A DNA stretch of 64,000 nucleotides, taken from Enterococcus pallens ATCC BAA-351. Lineage in GTDB: Bacteria; Bacillota; Bacilli; Lactobacillales; Enterococcaceae. The stretch spans positions 372,001-436,000 of the forward strand of contig NZ_ASWD01000003.1 in NCBI RefSeq assembly GCF_000407485.1, in the 5' to 3' direction. Below, piece after piece: positions 17,292-27,187 of the stretch (the first letter of the stretch is position 1; the number at the start of each line of letters is the position of its first letter). A program made the position numbers and the translations under genes. The notes beneath the pieces are model-generated. The model was not told the DNA's origin. It worked only from the letters and a program-made list of their open reading frames with translations, and made no database searches.

Positions 17292-17839
17292 GACGAATGA
17301 AAAAGCAAGCTCCGCGTTTAACAATTATCGCTTTAGCAATCGCTTTAAATATCGTATTAGGAAATTTAGCACTTTTCCTACGCTTACCAATTTATCTAGA
17401 TACAGTGGGTACTATTTTGGCCGCAACCATCTTAGGACCCGTGGCTGGCATTATTACCGGTCTGTGCAGTGCCTTATTCACTGGCATAACTTCTGATTTG
17501 TTTTCTCTGTATTTTTCTCCTGTTCAACTATGTATTGGTTTGATGTCTGGGATTTTGCTTCATAATAAAAGAACCAGCTGGTCATTGCCATTGAAGGCTT
17601 TGTTAATTACACTGCCCGGAACATTGATAGCTGCTTTGATTACTGTCCTTCTTTTTGGCGGAATTACCTCTTCAGGCTCTAGTTTACTGGTTCAAGTGAT
17701 TCATGGACTAGGAGTTAATCAAACCTTGAGTGTTTTTTTGGTTCAAATCGGTACGGATTATTTGGACAAATTATTAGCAGTTAGCTTAGTGATTAGTGCA
17801 GTAAAAGCTCTGCCACGTTACCGGAAAATTGTTTCTTAA
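17288..17839 (+). CDS. ECF transporter S component (probable nucleoside or nucleobase uptake)
   Basis: A 183-residue integral membrane protein with about six hydrophobic segments and a short basic N-terminus. 'LPIYLDTVGTILAATILGP' is typical of energy-coupling-factor S components that bind small molecules and share the EcfAA'T module. No ECF ATPases are in the window, as expected for group II systems. The ATGA overlap with the nucleoside hydrolase gene suggests a nucleoside or its base as ligand; that is inference. An alternative start is at 17297. Confidence 0.75.
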   Translation: MRRMKKQAPRLTIIALAIALNIVLGNLALFLRLPIYLDTVGTILAATILGPVAGIITGLCSALFTGITSDLFSLYFSPVQLCIGLMSGILLHNKRTSWSLPLKALLITLPGTLIAALITVLLFGGITSSGSSLLVQVIHGLGVNQTLSVFLVQIGTDYLDKLLAVSLVISAVKALPRYRKIVS

Positions 17840-17847
17840 ATAAAAAG

Positions 17848-17882
17848 CTGGTACCTTCATCCATTTTAGATAAAGGTACCAG
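17848..17882. terminator. Bidirectional terminator between the ECF S component and tsaD
   Basis: A 10-bp stem CTGGTACCTT / AAGGTACCAG followed by TTTTTTT on the plus strand and by an A/T-rich tract on the other, between convergent genes. Confidence 0.85.
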
Positions 17883-17890
17883 TTTTTTTA

Positions 17891-18903
17891 TTAAATGTGT
17901 TGAAAAGCTAAACTTGGAACAGCATTTAAGTCCATTTCGGCCACGTGCTGTTTTTTCAATTCTACATGTGCTGCAGCTCCAATCATTGCTGCATTATCTC
18001 CACATAATTTCAATGCTGGGATAACCAAATCAATCCCTGGTAATTCCTCAGCCAAAGCTTGAGTCATCCCTTCACGCAAGCCTTGATTAGCAGCTACTCC
18101 GCCAGCAATCACCAATTGTTTGACTGGATAGGTTTGACAAGCACGGATGGTTTTGGCTACCAGCACTTCCACTACACTAGCTTGGAAGCTGGCTGCTAAA
18201 TTAGCAATATCTAAAACTTCGCCACGCTGTTCAGCATTATGTACCAGGTTGATAAACGCACTTTTCAATCCACTAAAGCTAAAATCAAAATTATCTTCTT
18301 TCAGCATCGCTCGGGGAAATTTATAAGTATCTTCACCTTGATGAGCCAACTGATCCAGTTCTTTGCCGCTAGGATAGGAAAGTCCCAAGACCCGACCGAC
18401 TTTATCATAAGCTTCGCCTGCTGCATCATCCCGGGTCTCACCAATAATTTCGTACGAACCGTCTTCAACCATATAGACTAATTCAGTATGCCCGCCACTG
18501 ACCAATAAAGCCATCAAAGGAAATTCCAATGGTTGAACTAACCGAGCAGCGTAAATATGTCCTGCCATATGGTTTACTGGAATTAGCGGTAACCCATGAG
18601 CCCATGCAAAAGCTTTTGCTGCACTTAAGCCAATTAGAAGTGCACCAACCAGGCCTGGGCCATAAGTTACTGCTACAGCCTGCAACCGATCCGGGGAAAT
18701 TCCCGCCTCCTCAAGTGCTTCATCTAAGCAAAGAGTAATTTGTTCAACATGATGGCGGCTAGCCACCTCTGGAACCACTCCGCCAAAGCGGCGATGGCTG
18801 TTAATTTGTGAAGCAACAATATTTGATAGTACAATTTCACCATTTTGGATCACAGCCACACTTGTTTCATCACAGCTGCTTTCAATAGCTAATATATATT
18901 CAT
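17891..18903 (-). CDS. tsaD: tRNA N6-adenosine threonylcarbamoyltransferase, start codon apparently disrupted
   Basis: TsaD, with TsaB and TsaE, transfers threonylcarbamoyl to A37 of ANN-decoding tRNAs. The ASKHA fold, the metal motif 'HMAGHIYAA', and '[10 protein letters not shown]' are intact. The conserved N-terminal ATP-site segment ([13 protein letters not shown]) is encoded, but no ATG, GTG or TTG precedes it in frame: the frame is closed by TGA upstream and the first GTG, at 18859, lies after the motif. An ATG at 18903-18901 is one base out of frame; adding a single base after it would give a normal start ([13 protein letters not shown]). Either a one-base deletion, a sequencing error or a non-standard start is involved. 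Confidence 0.85.
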
Positions 18904-18905
18904 TC

Positions 18906-19358
18906 TTATCCGTAGGTGTTCCCTGCCTTCCATTTCATAATAAGTGCATTTTCTTCTGGTGAATGATAATAATTTTTCCTTTCACCGATTACTTGGAAAT
19001 GCATTTTTTCATAAAGACAACGTGCAGCCAAATTGGAAGCCCGCACCTCTAAAAATATCTGTTGAATCTTTTCGATATCCGCATGCTCAAAAAGCTGATT
19101 AAACAATTTTTCAGCTAGTCCCTGCCGTTTGTAATCAGGCAACGTTGCGATATTGGTAATTTCGATTTCATCTAGTACCTGATGAAATCCTAAAAAAGCA
19201 ATAGGTGTAGAGTTTCCCTCCAACAAATAATGACTATGCGTTTGCTGCAGATCCGTTAGAAACTCCGTGACGGTCCAAGGAGAACTGCCACCATACGCAG
19301 CAGCATTAATTTGCCACAACTGCTGTGATAATTGGTTTAAATCAAGGTTATTGCTCAT
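18906..19358 (-). CDS. rimI: Ribosomal-protein-alanine N-acetyltransferase (RimI-like)
   Basis: A 150-residue GNAT acetyltransferase. The acetyl-CoA-binding motif A is in '[13 protein letters not shown]', and '[19 protein letters not shown]' is the typical RimI second half. RimI acetylates the N-terminal alanine of ribosomal protein S18 in E. coli. Its place between tsaB and tsaD is common in Gram-positive genomes. It overlaps the preceding GNAT gene by 4 bases and its stop is 2 bases from the orphaned tsaD ATG. Confidence 0.85.
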   Translation of the reverse strand: MSNNLDLNQLSQQLWQINAAAYGGSSPWTVTEFLTDLQQTHSHYLLEGNSTPIAFLGFHQVLDEIEITNIATLPDYKRQGLAEKLFNQLFEHADIEKIQQIFLEVRASNLAARCLYEKMHFQVIGERKNYYHSPEENALIMKWKAGNTYG

Positions 19359-19903
19359 TTTTCTTCCTTTAAATGCTTGACCATTTCTAATGCGTCTTCA
19401 TTATTTTCGATATAGTAATTTCTTCGGATCTTATGTCCTTCAAAACCTAAGCGACGATACAAACGCTGAGCATCTTTATTACTAATGCGTACTTCCAAAG
19501 ACATCGTGATACAGCCTTTTATTATAGCGAACTGTTCCACTTCGTCAATCAAAAAGGTTCCTAAACCCTTGCCTTGAAATACTCGCTTGGTAGCCACATT
19601 GGTAATATGGGCATCGTTCCCAACTAAACGAGCCCCGATAAAAGACACTAGTTCTTCCTGATAGGTTAAACAAACATATAAATGAGGAATCGGCGAATGT
19701 ATTTCTGCCAAAAAAGCACTCTTAGTCCAAGGCACTTCACCTAAATAAACGTCCTTTTCCAATGCAATCAATTCTTTAATGTCATAATCAGCAATACTTC
19801 GCAGCAGATACTCTTGCTCCTTTATGTTGACCGTACGAGCCACAAAAGGCTGCTGCTTACGTTTCACCACCGTGCGGATCAGGCCGCTAAATTTTTTCAA
19901 CAT
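19355..19903 (-). CDS. GNAT family N-acetyltransferase (RimI paralogue)
   Basis: A 182-residue GNAT protein with a basic N-terminal extension of about 30 residues (KFSGLIRTVVKRKQQ) before the acetyltransferase fold. Motif A is 'TKRVFQGKGLGTFLID', and 'LEVRISNKDAQRLYRRLGF' parallels the next gene's RimI motif. Two tandem RimI-like genes inside a tsa operon suggest either duplication with a new substrate or division of labour. It overlaps tsaB by 17 bases. The substrate is unknown. Confidence 0.8.
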   Translation of the reverse strand: MLKKFSGLIRTVVKRKQQPFVARTVNIKEQEYLLRSIADYDIKELIALEKDVYLGEVPWTKSAFLAEIHSPIPHLYVCLTYQEELVSFIGARLVGNDAHITNVATKRVFQGKGLGTFLIDEVEQFAIIKGCITMSLEVRISNKDAQRLYRRLGFEGHKIRRNYYIENNEDALEMVKHLKEEK

Positions 19904-20594
19904 AATTCTCGTCCCCTGGCTGATGCGTTTGCAGCCACTTCTCCTCCGCTTCTACCCGCTTCAAATACGCTGGGACAAAACCTTGAACATCTGCTATCGG
20001 TTCAGCATAGCTGCCCAGTTGTCCTAACGTAACACCGTTGGGAAGATTTATTCGGTCATCTACTTTAATTTCAGCAGTAGGAAGTGCTGCTCGAATCTGT
20101 TCTGCAAACTTTTCAGTTTCACCAACAAAAATTGCAGTCTCCTTGATTTCACTCAATAAACTTTCTAATGCTATATGTTGATCACTGATAATCGTATTTA
20201 GTTGCCCGTTTTCCCATTGGTAAACGCCAGTATATACATTATTCCTGCGAGCATCCATAATTGGAACAATCAAACGAGAATCGTTTGTATTAGCAGCCAA
20301 TGATTTTAAGCTGGAAACACCAACTAGTTCTATGTCTAAAGTATTAGCTAATGTTTTAGCAGTTGTCACCGCAATCCGAATTCCTGTATAAGAACCTGGT
20401 CCTTGAGCTACGACAATACGATCCAAATCCTTTGGTGTCAAACCACTCACTTTCATCACGTGTTCAATGGCTGGCATCAAAGTTAAGCTGTGATTCATCT
20501 TGCGGTTCAGCTGAAATTCTGCAATTGTTTGCTGATTTTCTAAAACTGCCACAGCTAAAGTTTGATTCGACGTATCGAATGCTAAGATTTTCAT
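19887..20594 (-). CDS. tsaB: tRNA threonylcarbamoyladenosine biosynthesis protein TsaB
   Basis: A catalytically inactive paralogue and partner of TsaD in t6A synthesis. The N-terminus 'MKILAFDTSNQTLAVAV' is diagnostic, and 'GPGSYTGIRIAVTTAKTLA' is the family's most conserved segment. I start it at the ATG at 20594, with GGGGAA about 9 bases upstream, rather than at the in-frame alternative 33 bases earlier. It heads the tsaB-GNAT-rimI-tsaD operon. Confidence 0.93.
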   Translation of the reverse strand: MKILAFDTSNQTLAVAVLENQQTIAEFQLNRKMNHSLTLMPAIEHVMKVSGLTPKDLDRIVVAQGPGSYTGIRIAVTTAKTLANTLDIELVGVSSLKSLAANTNDSRLIVPIMDARRNNVYTGVYQWENGQLNTIISDQHIALESLLSEIKETAIFVGETEKFAEQIRAALPTAEIKVDDRINLPNGVTLGQLGSYAEPIADVQGFVPAYLKRVEAEEKWLQTHQPGDENYVEKI

Positions 20595-20627
20595 ATTAAT
20601 TGATTCCCCGCTTTCAGATAGCCACAT

Positions 20628-20927
20628 TTTACCATAAAAACTTTTTTCAATATAGCTGTACCTTATTTATTTAAAGAATCGCTTGTTTTCTAACCATTTT
20701 TCTTCTTCGGAAACTAATTCGTTTAAAATTGCTTGTTTTAACCTTTTAATTCAGTAAATCAATTTGCATAATCTCTTTATTTGAAAATAGTACTAATAAG
20801 AACAATTTTCTATTCACATAAACAGAATACTTTTTAGAAAATAAACATCTTATATCTTCTCGTATTTTCAATAGTAAAAAGAAACCCAAGAATTGCTTTT
20901 CTTAGCAAAATTCTCAGGCTTCCTTTT
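20628..20927. other. Intergenic region upstream of tsaB with galR terminator
   Basis: An AT-rich stretch with no convincing gene. Its left end must hold the tsaB promoter, but I cannot identify the boxes with confidence. Its right end holds the galR terminator at 20881-20922. Confidence 0.5.
20881..20922 (-). terminator. galR terminator
   Basis: Imperfect stem: minus-strand GAAGCCTGAGAATTTTGC pairs, with G-U pairs and a two-base bulge, with GCAATTCTTGGGTTTC, followed by T-rich sequence. It lies just after the galR stop codon. Confidence 0.75.
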
Positions 20928-21926
<999 letters not shown>

Positions 21927-23408
21927 TTATAATCCAGCAGTAAAACGAGCAAAAGCTGCTTGTCCTGCCTTATCTCGTTTAAACACCCCTGCATCTTCCA
22001 AAACACGCGCAAATACTTTCCCAATCGACTGCTGCAAAATTTCTTCTGCATTTGCAGCAGTAACTGCATAATCAGCCTTAATCGCATCCGCCCATTCTTT
22101 ATGATATGCCTGCATCTCATTTGGTTGATCCAGCAAATATTTTTCAACCTCTTGCATTTCCTCTTTCAAGCGTGGAGGTAAAACTGCCAGTCCCATTACT
22201 TCAATTAAACCAATATTCTCTTTCTTAATATGCTGAACATCAGGATGAGGATGGAAAATCCCATCAGGAAATGCTTCAGAGACATTGTTATCTCTCAAAA
22301 CTAAGTCTAACTCAAAAAAGTCTCCCTTACGTCGAGCAATTGGTGTAATAGTATGATGAGGTGTCCCATCTGCAGAAAATGCTACAACATCTACACTTTT
22401 ATCCGTATATTGTTTCCAAGATTCAAAAATATATTCAGCAGCATCGACTAAATCCTTCGATTGCGTACTTTGTAAACGAATCACTGACATCGGCCATTTT
22501 ACAATTCCTGCAGAAACAGAAGGAAATAATTTCAGTTCAATTTCTTTTTCTACCGGGGCAACTGCCATCGGAAAGGTGTGACGTCCGCCTTGATAATGGT
22601 CATGAGATAATATAGAGCCTCCTACAATCGGTAGGTCAGCATTAGAACCAACAAAATAGTGTGGCAATACTTCTGTAATCTTCAACAAACGAGCAAAGGT
22701 TTCCCGTGTAATCTTCATTGGACGATGCTCTTCAGATAAAACAATACAATGTTCATTATAATAAGCATAGGGTGAATACTGCAGCCCCCAGCTTTCGCCA
22801 TCTAAATTCATTCGAATAATTCGATGATTGGTTCTTGCTGGATAGTTCAATCTGCCTTTATACCCTTCATTCTCCATGCATAAAAGACATTTCGGATAGT
22901 CTACTTGAACCGCTTCGCGTTCGGCAGCAATTTGTTTGGGATCCTTTTCTGGTTTGGAAAGATTTATAGTTATTTCTAATGTTCCATACTCAGTTTCCGC
23001 TGGAAAGACGATATTTTTTGCAATATCCTTTGTCTTGATATAATTATTTGTTTGACTTAATTGGAAGAAGTAGTCGGTAGCTTCCTCAGGTTTTTTCGCA
23101 TAATATTGTGCGAAATAGGCATTTACTACTGAAGGCGGTGGAGTCAGTAAATCCATAAGCTGTGCTTCCAACATATCTTTTTCACCAGAAAGATCACCAA
23201 TCACTTGGTTTTTTACTGCCTGTTCTACCAATAGCTGGACTAAATCAGCTGCAGTAATCTCAACTGGATGAACCTCAGCTGCCTCTAGACCATCTTCACC
23301 AATTAAACCAATTACTTGATTTTCCAAGTAAACGCGATCCATATCCATCCAGCCTCCTGAATGAATCGCTAGACTGACAAAGTCTCTAACTATCTGACTG
23401 ATCCCCAT
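21927..23408 (-). CDS. galT: UDP-glucose--hexose-1-phosphate uridylyltransferase (class II)
   Basis: A 493-residue GalT of the Gram-positive class II type, converting galactose 1-phosphate and UDP-glucose to UDP-galactose and glucose 1-phosphate in the Leloir pathway. The segment 'GGSILSHDHYQGGRHTFPM' contains the histidines of the active site. The length agrees with class II enzymes. It is 12 bases downstream of galE and 15 bases upstream of galR. Confidence 0.95.
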   Translation of the reverse strand: MGISQIVRDFVSLAIHSGGWMDMDRVYLENQVIGLIGEDGLEAAEVHPVEITAADLVQLLVEQAVKNQVIGDLSGEKDMLEAQLMDLLTPPPSVVNAYFAQYYAKKPEEATDYFFQLSQTNNYIKTKDIAKNIVFPAETEYGTLEITINLSKPEKDPKQIAAEREAVQVDYPKCLLCMENEGYKGRLNYPARTNHRIIRMNLDGESWGLQYSPYAYYNEHCIVLSEEHRPMKITRETFARLLKITEVLPHYFVGSNADLPIVGGSILSHDHYQGGRHTFPMAVAPVEKEIELKLFPSVSAGIVKWPMSVIRLQSTQSKDLVDAAEYIFESWKQYTDKSVDVVAFSADGTPHHTITPIARRKGDFFELDLVLRDNNVSEAFPDGIFHPHPDVQHIKKENIGLIEVMGLAVLPPRLKEEMQEVEKYLLDQPNEMQAYHKEWADAIKADYAVTAANAEEILQQSIGKVFARVLEDAGVFKRDKAGQAAFARFTAGL

Positions 23409-23420
23409 TGTTCTTCCCCC

Positions 23421-24410
23421 CTAGTCTTCATATCCACTTGGATGACTAACATGCCAATTCCAGGCAGTTTGAATGATCTCCTTAATATCTGTATATTCCG
23501 GTTGCCAGCCAAGAACATTTTTAGCCTTCTCACTTGAAGCTACTAAAGTACTAGGGTCTCCAGCACGACGAGGACCAATTTTTGCTGGGATGTCTTTTTG
23601 GGTCACTTCACGAGCAGCATCCAGCATTTCTTTAACCGAATAGCCGTTATTGGAACCCAAATTGAAAACATTACTATCATTTCCTGCCTTTAAATACTCT
23701 AGCGCTAAAATATGAGCCATGGCTAAATCTTCTACTTGAACATAATCACGGATACATGTGCCATCTGGTGTATTATAATCGTCACCAAAGATAGTCAACT
23801 GTTCTCTTTGACCAAGCGCAACCTGCAAAATAATTGGAACTAAATGGGTTTCAGGATCATGATCTTCTCCAATCGAAGCGTCACTTTTAGCACCAGCTAC
23901 GTTAAAATAGCGCAATGCTACATAGCGCATGCCATAAGCATTGTCACACCAGTGCATCATTTTTTCCATCATTAGTTTACTTTCGCCATAAGGATTTTTC
24001 GGATTTGTCGGAGTATCTTCACTGATAGGTGAAACTTCTGGTTCACCATAGGTTGCCGCAGTAGAAGAAAAAACAATGTTTTTCACTTTGAATTCTTCCA
24101 TAACCTCCAGCAGCATTTCCATCCCGACAACATTATTATTAAAATACTTCAACGGTTTTTCTACCGATTCACCAACCAATGAACTGGCCGCAAAATGGAC
24201 TACACCTTCAATTGTTTCTTTTTCAAAGACTTCTCGCATAAAGGCTTGATCGCGACAGTCTCCTTCATAAAAAACTGCTTCTGGATGAACCGCATCACGG
24301 TGACCCGTCAACAAATTATCTACTACTACTACTGAATATCTTTGATTAATTAACCGATCAACCGTGTGCGACCCAATATATCCTGCCCCACCTAAAACTA
24401 AGATTGACAT
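23421..24410 (-). CDS. galE: UDP-glucose 4-epimerase
   Basis: A 329-residue short-chain dehydrogenase-type epimerase that interconverts UDP-galactose and UDP-glucose. The NAD motif GGAGYIGSH is at the N-terminus; the catalytic Ser-Tyr-Lys is visible in 'FSSTAATYG' and '[11 protein letters not shown]'. It is the first gene of galE-galT-galR. galK and a mutarotase gene are absent here, so galactokinase must be elsewhere. Confidence 0.95.
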   Translation of the reverse strand: MSILVLGGAGYIGSHTVDRLINQRYSVVVVDNLLTGHRDAVHPEAVFYEGDCRDQAFMREVFEKETIEGVVHFAASSLVGESVEKPLKYFNNNVVGMEMLLEVMEEFKVKNIVFSSTAATYGEPEVSPISEDTPTNPKNPYGESKLMMEKMMHWCDNAYGMRYVALRYFNVAGAKSDASIGEDHDPETHLVPIILQVALGQREQLTIFGDDYNTPDGTCIRDYVQVEDLAMAHILALEYLKAGNDSNVFNLGSNNGYSVKEMLDAAREVTQKDIPAKIGPRRAGDPSTLVASSEKAKNVLGWQPEYTDIKEIIQTAWNWHVSHPSGYED

Positions 24411-24424
24411 ATCTCCACTCCTTC

Positions 24425-24471
24425 AAAATATTTACTAAATAAATTATAAAATATTTACTAAACAAACGCAA
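24425..24471 (-). promoter_or_regulatory. gal promoter with two direct-repeat operators
   Basis: Minus-strand -35 TTGCGT (24471-24466) and -10 TATAAT (24448-24443), 17-base spacer. The 15-mer AAAATATTTACTAAA (plus strand) occurs perfectly twice, at 24425-24439 and 24448-24462, centres 23 bases apart, about two helical turns. One copy lies in the promoter spacer, the other near the transcript start. TTTACTAAA is near-palindromic and suits a LacI-type repressor such as GalR. Confidence 0.65.
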
Positions 24472-24604
24472 GAGATTTTGCCAATGAATTAGACTCTTTT
24501 GACTGATAGTAAAATTTAATGAATCAACTATTTCTATCATTTAACCATTGATTGACCCTAAAAAATCTTAGTTAATTGCTCATTTAACTAAGAAAACGTA
24601 AAAA

Positions 24605-24637
24605 CAGGTAAACCCTAAGCCCTAAAGGATTTACCTG
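24605..24637 (-). terminator. ridA terminator
   Basis: Stem CAGGTAAA / TTTACCTG with additional inner pairs (CCT/AGG), followed on the minus strand by TTTTT. On the plus strand it is followed by a seven-T run as well. Confidence 0.75.
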
Positions 24638-24643
24638 CTTTTT

Positions 24644-25018
24644 TTAAGCTTTTTCAGCAATAACTTCGATTTCAACTAATGCATCTGCCGGAAGCTTCGC
24701 CACTTGAACGCAGCTTCTAGCTGGGTAAGGTTCTTCAAAATGATTCGCATATATTTCGTTAACTGCGGCGAAATGATCTAAGTCCTTTAAAAAGACCGTG
24801 ACCTTCACAACATTCTTTAATGATAGATCAATTGTCGATAAGACGTTTTGAATATTTGCTAACGATTGTTTTGCTTGTTCTTCAACGCCATCTTTTAATT
24901 GGTTTGTCGCAGGGTCGATCCCTAGCTGTCCTGATAAAAAGACTGTATTGCCAGTAACCATTCCTTGAGAATATGGTCCTAAAGCTTTTGGTGCCTGATC
25001 AGAATTTAAACGCTGCAT
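24644..25018 (-). CDS. ridA: RidA family reactive enamine/imine deaminase
   Basis: A 124-residue YjgF/YER057c/UK114 protein. RidA hydrolyses reactive 2-aminoacrylate and related enamines made by PLP enzymes. The signature 'YPARSCVQVAKLPADALVEIE' is abbreviated here: the key arginine is in PARSC, followed by a downstream glutamate in VEIE. The N-terminus 'APKALGPYSQG' is also typical. It is a single gene with its own terminator. Confidence 0.92.
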   Translation of the reverse strand: MQRLNSDQAPKALGPYSQGMVTGNTVFLSGQLGIDPATNQLKDGVEEQAKQSLANIQNVLSTIDLSLKNVVKVTVFLKDLDHFAAVNEIYANHFEEPYPARSCVQVAKLPADALVEIEVIAEKA

Positions 25019-25179
25019 TTTTTTCTCTCCCTTTTTATGCTTTACTAACTACTATTATACCTAATTCCCAAACAACAAGCCAAGCTTTGTTAAACAATTA
25101 TGATCAAGTAATCTTTTAGCTTTTCATTTTGCTCATTTTGTTTCATAATAAAAGTAGTAATAAAAGGGAGGCTAATGTT

Positions 25180-25347
25180 ATGCGTAAATTTACATCAGGA
25201 TTTTTCACAGGAACTTTAGCAACAGCAGCAATCGTTGCCGGCTTTTTAGTAGGTGTTAAGAAAAAAGTTATTGAGCCACTAGAAGAACAAGAATCAAAAG
25301 TGGATGAAAATCGAAAAAAAGCCCGTAGAAAGCGGATTGCTCGTTAA
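25180..25347 (+). CDS. DUF3042 family protein
   Basis: A 55-residue protein with an N-terminal hydrophobic segment ('FFTGTLATAAIVAGFLVGV') and a highly charged, basic C-terminal tail. I recognise it as the DUF3042 family of Lactobacillales; function is unknown. The ATG at 25180 is preceded by AGGGAGG. A longer in-frame start at 25129 has no ribosome binding site. It is probably a small membrane-anchored protein. Confidence 0.82.
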   Translation: MRKFTSGFFTGTLATAAIVAGFLVGVKKKVIEPLEEQESKVDENRKKARRKRIAR

Positions 25348-25350
25348 AAA

Positions 25351-25369
25351 AGAAAGCAATCTGCTTTCT
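25351..25369. terminator. Terminator after the DUF3042 gene
   Basis: Stem AGAAAGCA / TGCTTTCT with a 3-base loop, A-run before and seven T after; bidirectional between convergent genes. Confidence 0.85.
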
Positions 25370-25381
25370 TTTTTTGCGCTA

Positions 25382-27187
25382 TTATTGATAAATCGATAGA
25401 ACAATCTGATCTGCCATTTCAAAAATACGATCACTTGTTTTGGGTCTTGGTGTAGAAGCATTCAACCAATCTAAACCTTCTACTGGCACTCCGTAACAAT
25501 AAAGCTTTTCTAAGATTTTATTTTTTTGATCGATGACCTGATGAGTGCTGCGGCTTACAAGTATGGCGCCACTCTCATGAACCTCGTTTTCTACTTTTAC
25601 TGTATGAGGTGCTAAGTATCCTCGTTTCTTTAGCGCTTGGATAAGGGGATTCAAGGTTCGACGAAAGTTTGTTGATGGAATTCGTGCCTCTATTAAATGA
25701 TTCGCACTATATTTCACTGCTTCATTTTGTTTACTAAAGGCGACAAACTGACTTTCAGTTCGTTCAACTGTCATATCAGGTGCTAAGAAAATCGCAATTC
25801 CTGCTTTTTCTAAAGCAGCCAATTGTTTCATCCGAATAACTGGTGGCCCCACCGTCAAAAATCCATACTCCGGATTGTATTTCTTCCAAAGCTCTTCCCA
25901 ATATTCCTTTGCGGTAAAAGCCTCATGATCAATCATTTTGTGCACCGGCAATTGCAGCTCTTTTAAAGTATCCAGCGCTGAAGCAATTGCGCCAGTCATA
26001 TTTCCTTTTTCAGCTTCTTTAATATCTTTTGCCATATATTCTCTAACAAACTCTGGGAAATCTTGGGGAGCAACGTCTTTTCCCGGATCCACTAAGCTAT
26101 CCCAATCCAGCTGCAATTCTTTAGGAATGTTGAAATGCGCTAAGGCTTTCTCTCGCTCTTCCTTGCGATAGGCTTCTAAAAATTCTGCTACATTAATAGA
26201 GGTATTTGCTAATTTTTTTTCGTAATAGACAAGTTCGGCTTCTTTTCTTAACAGGTCAAAAAATTCAGCGCCTTCACCTGGCTGAATTTGTTCAAGTCGC
26301 TCGTCAGTTAACAGCTGAGGTTGGGCATCCTCCCCAGCTTTTTTTTGATTAGCTGGCCGAGCATGGTAAGGCAACCCTCTACCTGAACCAATAATCATTT
26401 TCCCCTCATTGCCCGAGGGCTGATAGTATACCTTTTGATCCTTTTCTACAAAAGCTCCTCCCCAGTGTTTAGGCAGTAACCCGATATAATCAAAAAAGCT
26501 AAGCCCTACGCCACGTAAAATCACATCTTCATTAGGTTGAATATTTTCTAAAGATACCCTAGCAGGGTTTTTCGGTGGTTGATAGGTCAAACCCTGCTCT
26601 TCAGCAAAAATTGAAAACTGTTGTTCTTCATCAGATAGATCATTGTCAGAATGACCAGTTGCCAAGATGACTTGATCTACCACATGCTTTTCATTAGCAA
26701 CTAATGTAATTTGATCCTCAATAATCAGATCCTTAACCGCTTCTTGATAAAAAGTTAACGTGATGTTCTCAGGTAAATGAGCTTGTAAATTGGAAAAAAA
26801 CCATTGCTGATACAATCCGTAAAACCGGCGCTGAGAACAATCATTTCTGCCTAGCGAAGCTGCTTGAGATAGAAAATCTTTCTGGTTCTTTTCTACCTGC
26901 TGCTTAATAAATTTTGGTGCTTCATTTTTGCTCCATTCATATAAATTCGGTCCAGGTGCAATTACTCCTCCAGAATTTAATGTATCATCTGTAAAAAGTG
27001 TGACATGCTCCGTTACACTGTTCATTAGTACGGTATCCGTTTGTTGAGGATCCCAGACTTTTCCACCTGGCCCGTCCGGATCAAATGACAGAATCTCCAA
27101 ATTTTCTTTTTCTCGATAATTTTGAACCAGTCGGTCTAGCATAATCAATCCGTACGGTCCCGCTCCAACCACTGCTATTTTACCCAT
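25382..27187 (-). CDS. FAD/NAD(P)-binding protein
   Basis: A 601-residue flavoprotein-like protein. The dinucleotide motif is 'AVVGAGPYGLIMLDRL' at the N-terminus, and 'DQVILATGHSDND' is the second nucleotide-binding signature (ATG motif). It resembles the FAD-NAD(P)-binding family that has no assigned reaction in Lactobacillales. No signal peptide or membrane segment is seen. It overlaps the upstream DUF488 gene by 8 bases, so the two may act together. No substrate can be named. Confidence 0.75.
   Translation of the reverse strand: MGKIAVVGAGPYGLIMLDRLVQNYREKENLEILSFDPDGPGGKVWDPQQTDTVLMNSVTEHVTLFTDDTLNSGGVIAPGPNLYEWSKNEAPKFIKQQVEKNQKDFLSQAASLGRNDCSQRRFYGLYQQWFFSNLQAHLPENITLTFYQEAVKDLIIEDQITLVANEKHVVDQVILATGHSDNDLSDEEQQFSIFAEEQGLTYQPPKNPARVSLENIQPNEDVILRGVGLSFFDYIGLLPKHWGGAFVEKDQKVYYQPSGNEGKMIIGSGRGLPYHARPANQKKAGEDAQPQLLTDERLEQIQPGEGAEFFDLLRKEAELVYYEKKLANTSINVAEFLEAYRKEEREKALAHFNIPKELQLDWDSLVDPGKDVAPQDFPEFVREYMAKDIKEAEKGNMTGAIASALDTLKELQLPVHKMIDHEAFTAKEYWEELWKKYNPEYGFLTVGPPVIRMKQLAALEKAGIAIFLAPDMTVERTESQFVAFSKQNEAVKYSANHLIEARIPSTNFRRTLNPLIQALKKRGYLAPHTVKVENEVHESGAILVSRSTHQVIDQKNKILEKLYCYGVPVEGLDWLNASTPRPKTSDRIFEMADQIVLSIYQ

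Noticed and set aside
17891-18859. Starting tsaD at the first in-frame GTG (18859)
   Set aside because: This would remove the conserved ATP-binding N-terminal segment that is clearly encoded upstream, so the product would be non-functional.
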